Shown here piece by piece: positions 19,610-22,148 of a stretch of 22,148 nucleotides of DNA. The number at the start of each line of letters is the position of its first letter. Within the stretch, counting starts at the first letter, position 1. The notes under the pieces are model-generated. The model was not told where the DNA came from, did not search any database, and saw only the letters and a list, made by a program, of their open reading frames with translations. The position numbers and the translations under genes were made by a program. Source of the stretch: Scytalidium lignicola (taxonomy: Eukaryota; Ascomycota; Leotiomycetes); assembly GCA_002812745.2 (NCBI GenBank), contig NCSJ02000502.1, forward strand, positions 1-22,148. The letters are read 5' to 3'.

Positions 19610-20270
19610 GTAATAATATACCCTTTAAATTCTATAAAGAGGATTCCTAGGGAAAGTGATATCTTTATTACTGAAATAAGGGAATGCTTTGGAAATGAAA
19701 TAGTAGAATAAGCACAAGATGCATATACATTCATAAACGATAGAAGCCTTGATGAACTAAGACTAAGAAACCTTAATAAAAGACATAGAGTATTATTTGA
19801 GGAACTTCAAGAGAATGCTAAGGATTTGAAAATCAGAAATAATATATCAGTTAATAATGTTGAAAATGTTAATCTTTACTCTATGAACAATAAAGGATTA
19901 TTATACATAAATATAAAACTATGTAAAAAGCTAATAAGAACTTTGATTAATTCAAGAGTTAAAAGAAATTTTATTAATAAACAAGTTGTAAAATGACTTA
20001 AACTTAGTACAAAAGTTAAAAACAATAATTACTTAATATTGTTAACAAATAATATTAAGGTTTAAAAGTATATCAATGTTTAAACTTAGAACTTAGATAT
20101 AAAGCATAACAAAAGCTATTAAGAAAGGATATCTTTTAATATTACAAAGTTAAGAATATATCAGGTTATACTAGGAATTGAATAGATGAAGAAGTATAAT
20201 CCAATAATTGATTAGAGAACAAATATAATTACCTTCTTAAAAGAAGAATAGAATTCAATGTCTTTAAGAA
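19610..20270 (+). pseudogene. Open Glu/Arg/Leu-rich segment leading into gypsy protease
   Basis: Frame 2 is open from about 19610 to 20000 except for one TAA at about 19710. It encodes NSIKRIPRESDIFITEIREC, then DAYTFINDRSLDELRLRNLN and VLFEELQENAKDLKIRNN, a charged helical, probably coiled-coil region. The same frame runs into the protease: KLIRTLINSRVKRNFINKQV, with NSR at 19949-19957 for the DSG triad (Asp to Asn, Gly to Arg). It continues to a VILGIE.M..YNPIID stretch (about 20170-20210), the usual protease C-terminal ILG motif. The upstream helical part has no family name I can give. It looks less mutated than its surroundings. Confidence 0.65.
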
Positions 20271-21890
20271 TTGTTTATGTTGACAAGACTATAAAACATA
20301 TTCCTGAAGAATATTATGAATAACTAAAGTTATTCACAAAAAGACTTAATGATTCAGCCTTACCTGAGTATAAACCATAAGATCATAAGATAAAGCTTAA
20401 AGAGAAGTTCAAACTAGTTTATAAACTAATTTATCAAATAACTCTCACTGAGGATAAGATGATAAAAAAATGGTTACTTAAGAAAATAATACTTAAAGGT
20501 CTGTACAAAGAAAGTCATAACAAAGCTAGAATACTATTACATTATACAAAGAAAGGAGACAATCTGTTAAGATGACCTTGTAATAATTATAAACACTTGA
20601 ATAGTAAAACTAAGAAAGATTAATACCCCTTACTATTGATAAATTCAATAATGAACAAGTTAAAAGGAGTTATTATATTCACTAAGTTAAACTTATGATT
20701 AACATTTAATCTAATTAAGATTAAGAGAGATAATAAATGGAAAGTTGTTATTTAAACAAAATATAGATTATTTAAACTATTAGTCATAATGTTTAGTATG
20801 ACTAATACTTTAACAACACAATAAAGAATAATAAACTGAATATTAAAGAAATATTTGGAAAAATTCATAATAGTATATCTTAATGATATAATCATTTACT
20901 CGAAGAGTATTAAGGAATACAAGGAGTATATTAAGCTTATTCTAAAAGTATTATAAGAAGCAAGATTATATTATAAACTAGTAAAATGTGAATTTTATAA
21001 AGAACAAGTTCAGTTCTTAAAACATTGCATTTCTGAGGAAAGGATAAAAACCCTTAACAATAAGATTCAGTCAATTAAGGAGTAAAAAGCACTTAAGATA
21101 ATTAAGCAATTATAAAGTTTCTTAAGGTTAACTAACTATTACTAAAGATTTGTGAAGAATTATTCTAAAATCTCCATACTATTAACTGAACTTATAAAGA
21201 AGGATTAAGCTTATAAATAAAATGATGTTATAAAAGAAGTATTTTAAAATATTAAAAATGCTTTTATAAAAGGAAGTTTCTTAAGAATCTTCAATCTAGA
21301 AAAAAGAATAAAAATCAAAACTAATACTTCTGATGTAATATTAAGAGTTGTGTTATTACAATCACAACAAATCAATAAACAATACTACTGAGTATTATTA
21401 ACATTTTAGTTAAAGAAGTTAAATACTGTAAAAAGAAATTATCAAATATTAGACAAGAAGATGTTAACTATTATAAAAGCTTTAAAGTATTGAAGAATAT
21501 ATACTGTTAAATCTAGTAAAACAATTAATATACTTTCAGATTATTATAACCTCTAGTACTTCATAACAACTAAGCAATTGAATACAAGACAAGTATAATA
21601 AGCAGAGAAATTATCCAAGTATAATTTTAAAATAACTTACATTAAAGGTGAAGACAATAGAAGAGTAAATACTTTAAGCTGAAAACTTAAGTACTTAGCC
21701 AAGGAAAAGGAAGAAAGTGAACTTATATTAAAAGAAGATAAAGGTAGATTCTTAGTATACAATAAAGGGTAACTTATAACTATAACAGTAATAACAAACA
21801 AACATTAAGCTAATTAAATCAACGAAGTAACAAAAAAGGAAAAGAGAAGAAAATACTTTACTAAATATGACTAAAGGTGAATAAGAGAAA
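20270..21890 (+). pseudogene. Gypsy reverse transcriptase and RNase H, RIP-degraded
   Basis: Frame 2 encodes KHIPEEYYE.LKLFTKRLND (about 20297-20350), the N-terminal RT block, then ARILLHYTKKGDN, and INSIMNKLKGVIIFTKLNL, with the first catalytic Asp read as Asn in KLNL. Next are KWKVVI, KYRLFKLLVIMFSMTNTL and the active site IVYLNDIIIYSK, with YLND at 20876-20887 for YLDD. EARLYYKLVKCEFYKEQVQF and the SFLRLTNYY thumb block follow. RNase H starts KIKTNTSDVILRVVLLQ (TNTSD at 21320-21334, for TDASD). The YNFKITYIKGEDNRRVNTLS block (about 21621-21682) ends RNase H, with DN kept. Stops are almost only TAA/TAG at Gln or Trp positions. Confidence 0.88.
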
Positions 21891-22148
21891 ATTAAAAANC
21901 ATTTAGTATAAGAATAAAAGGCTATACATACTAACAAAACTAGTAAAAGAATTTGTCAAGGAATAGTATAGTCTATTATATAACAAACATATAAAAGTAA
22001 CTTAATACTATTACCAGATTAATAAGAATTACTTTATCATGAAATTATAATCAGTAATCAAGAAAGTAATCACAAAATATAAGATTTGTAAGAAGGTTAA
22101 GAATTTAAAAAAANGAAGCTTTAAGAACAATTACACCTTATACAAATA
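21890..22148 (+). pseudogene. Gypsy integrase zinc-binding region, start only
   Basis: In frame 1, different from RT, the sequence LVKEFVKE.YSLLYNKHIKV is followed by VIKKVITKYKICKKVKNL. This fits the HHCC domain of gypsy integrase: the second His remains, the first reads Tyr, and the CX2C pair reads YKIC at 22078-22089. The catalytic core lies past the window edge. Confidence 0.65.

Larger units (their letters stand above)
17031..22148 (+). mobile_element. Ty3/gypsy retrotransposon, plus strand, cut by the right window edge
   Basis: The 5' LTR (17031-17385) is followed by gag, a long spacer, protease, RT, RNase H and the integrase zinc region in gypsy order. The LTR belongs to the family of the LTR pair at 6589-7404, so that short pair is probably a relative of this full element. 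The gag knuckle is in frame 0 and protease-RT in frame 2 (position modulo 3), which would fit a frameshift between Gag and Pol, though indels could do the same. It is less broken than the copia pieces. The rest of integrase and the 3' LTR lie outside. Confidence 0.88.

Noticed and set aside
21752..21937. Open frame of 61 codons on the minus strand
   Set aside because: Complement of the Lys/Glu-rich stretch after RNase H of the plus-strand gypsy; no independent support.
1..22148. Mitochondrial, apicomplexan or Dictyostelium origin suggested by the very high AT content
   Set aside because: Multiple nested LTR elements and strongly directional C-to-T/G-to-A changes between paired LTRs fit RIP in a fungal nucleus much better. 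No mitochondrial gene is seen.
1..22148. Centromere or telomere
   Set aside because: No telomeric repeat and no satellite array. A RIP-mutated retroelement block can be pericentromeric, but nothing in the window decides it.

Overview
The window looks like an AT-rich block of a filamentous ascomycete (Pezizomycotina) genome. It is built almost wholly from nested LTR retrotransposons decayed in the way repeat-induced point mutation (RIP) decays them. I find no intact host gene, tRNA, rRNA or CRISPR array. Evidence for RIP: TpA is everywhere, CpG is almost absent outside one LTR, the differences between paired LTRs are nearly all C/T or G/A, and conceptual translations keep family motifs while CAR and TGG become stops, Asp becomes Asn, Gly becomes Arg/Ser/Glu and Cys becomes Tyr. 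The fungal assignment is inferred from this pattern and from the element types. No species is named.

Layout, left to right. (A) 1-5023, minus strand: a Ty1/copia element running off the left edge. From right to left it has a candidate LTR, a repetitive leader, a probable gag, a protease (DTG changed to NTR), an integrase with a GPY-like C-terminal module, and the start of reverse transcriptase (RT). Single Ns are dense between about 1603 and 4436. (B) 5024-6588: about 850 bp of unassigned sequence, then a plus-strand copia RT fragment (YINN at the active site) cut off at 6588. (C) 6589-7404: two 343-bp LTRs of one Ty3/gypsy-type family with only 130 bp between them. The left LTR is nearly unmutated and the right one carries heavy RIP. 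(D) 7405-9070: a perfect 17-bp tandem repeat, then a plus-strand copia gag, protease and early integrase. (E) 9071-10034: a candidate solo LTR and unrecognised AT-rich sequence.

(F) 10035-16514, minus strand: a full-length 6.48-kb Ty3/gypsy chromovirus with two 339-bp LTRs, a polypurine tract, gag zinc knuckle, protease, RT/RNase H, integrase and a C-terminal chromodomain. On the opposite strand, between the chromodomain and the 3' LTR, lies a cysteine-patterned coiled-coil ORF (about 10465-10990). (G) 16515-17030: another plus-strand copia RT fragment (YVNN). (H) 17031-22148, plus strand: a Ty3/gypsy element whose 5' LTR is related to the pair in C, with gag, an unusually open spacer segment, protease, RT (YLND), RNase H and the start of the integrase zinc domain, running off the right edge.

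All elements are non-functional as seen. Each needed gag for the particle, protease for processing, RT/RNase H for cDNA synthesis and integrase for insertion, and every recognised enzyme has stops and usually a lost catalytic residue. The most informative items are the contrast between the two LTRs at 6589-7404, the antisense zinc-cluster-like ORF, the shared TCACGTGA plus TATA layout in two LTR families, and the Ns that seem to mark RIP-polymorphic bases. Domain boundaries are estimates from hand translation.
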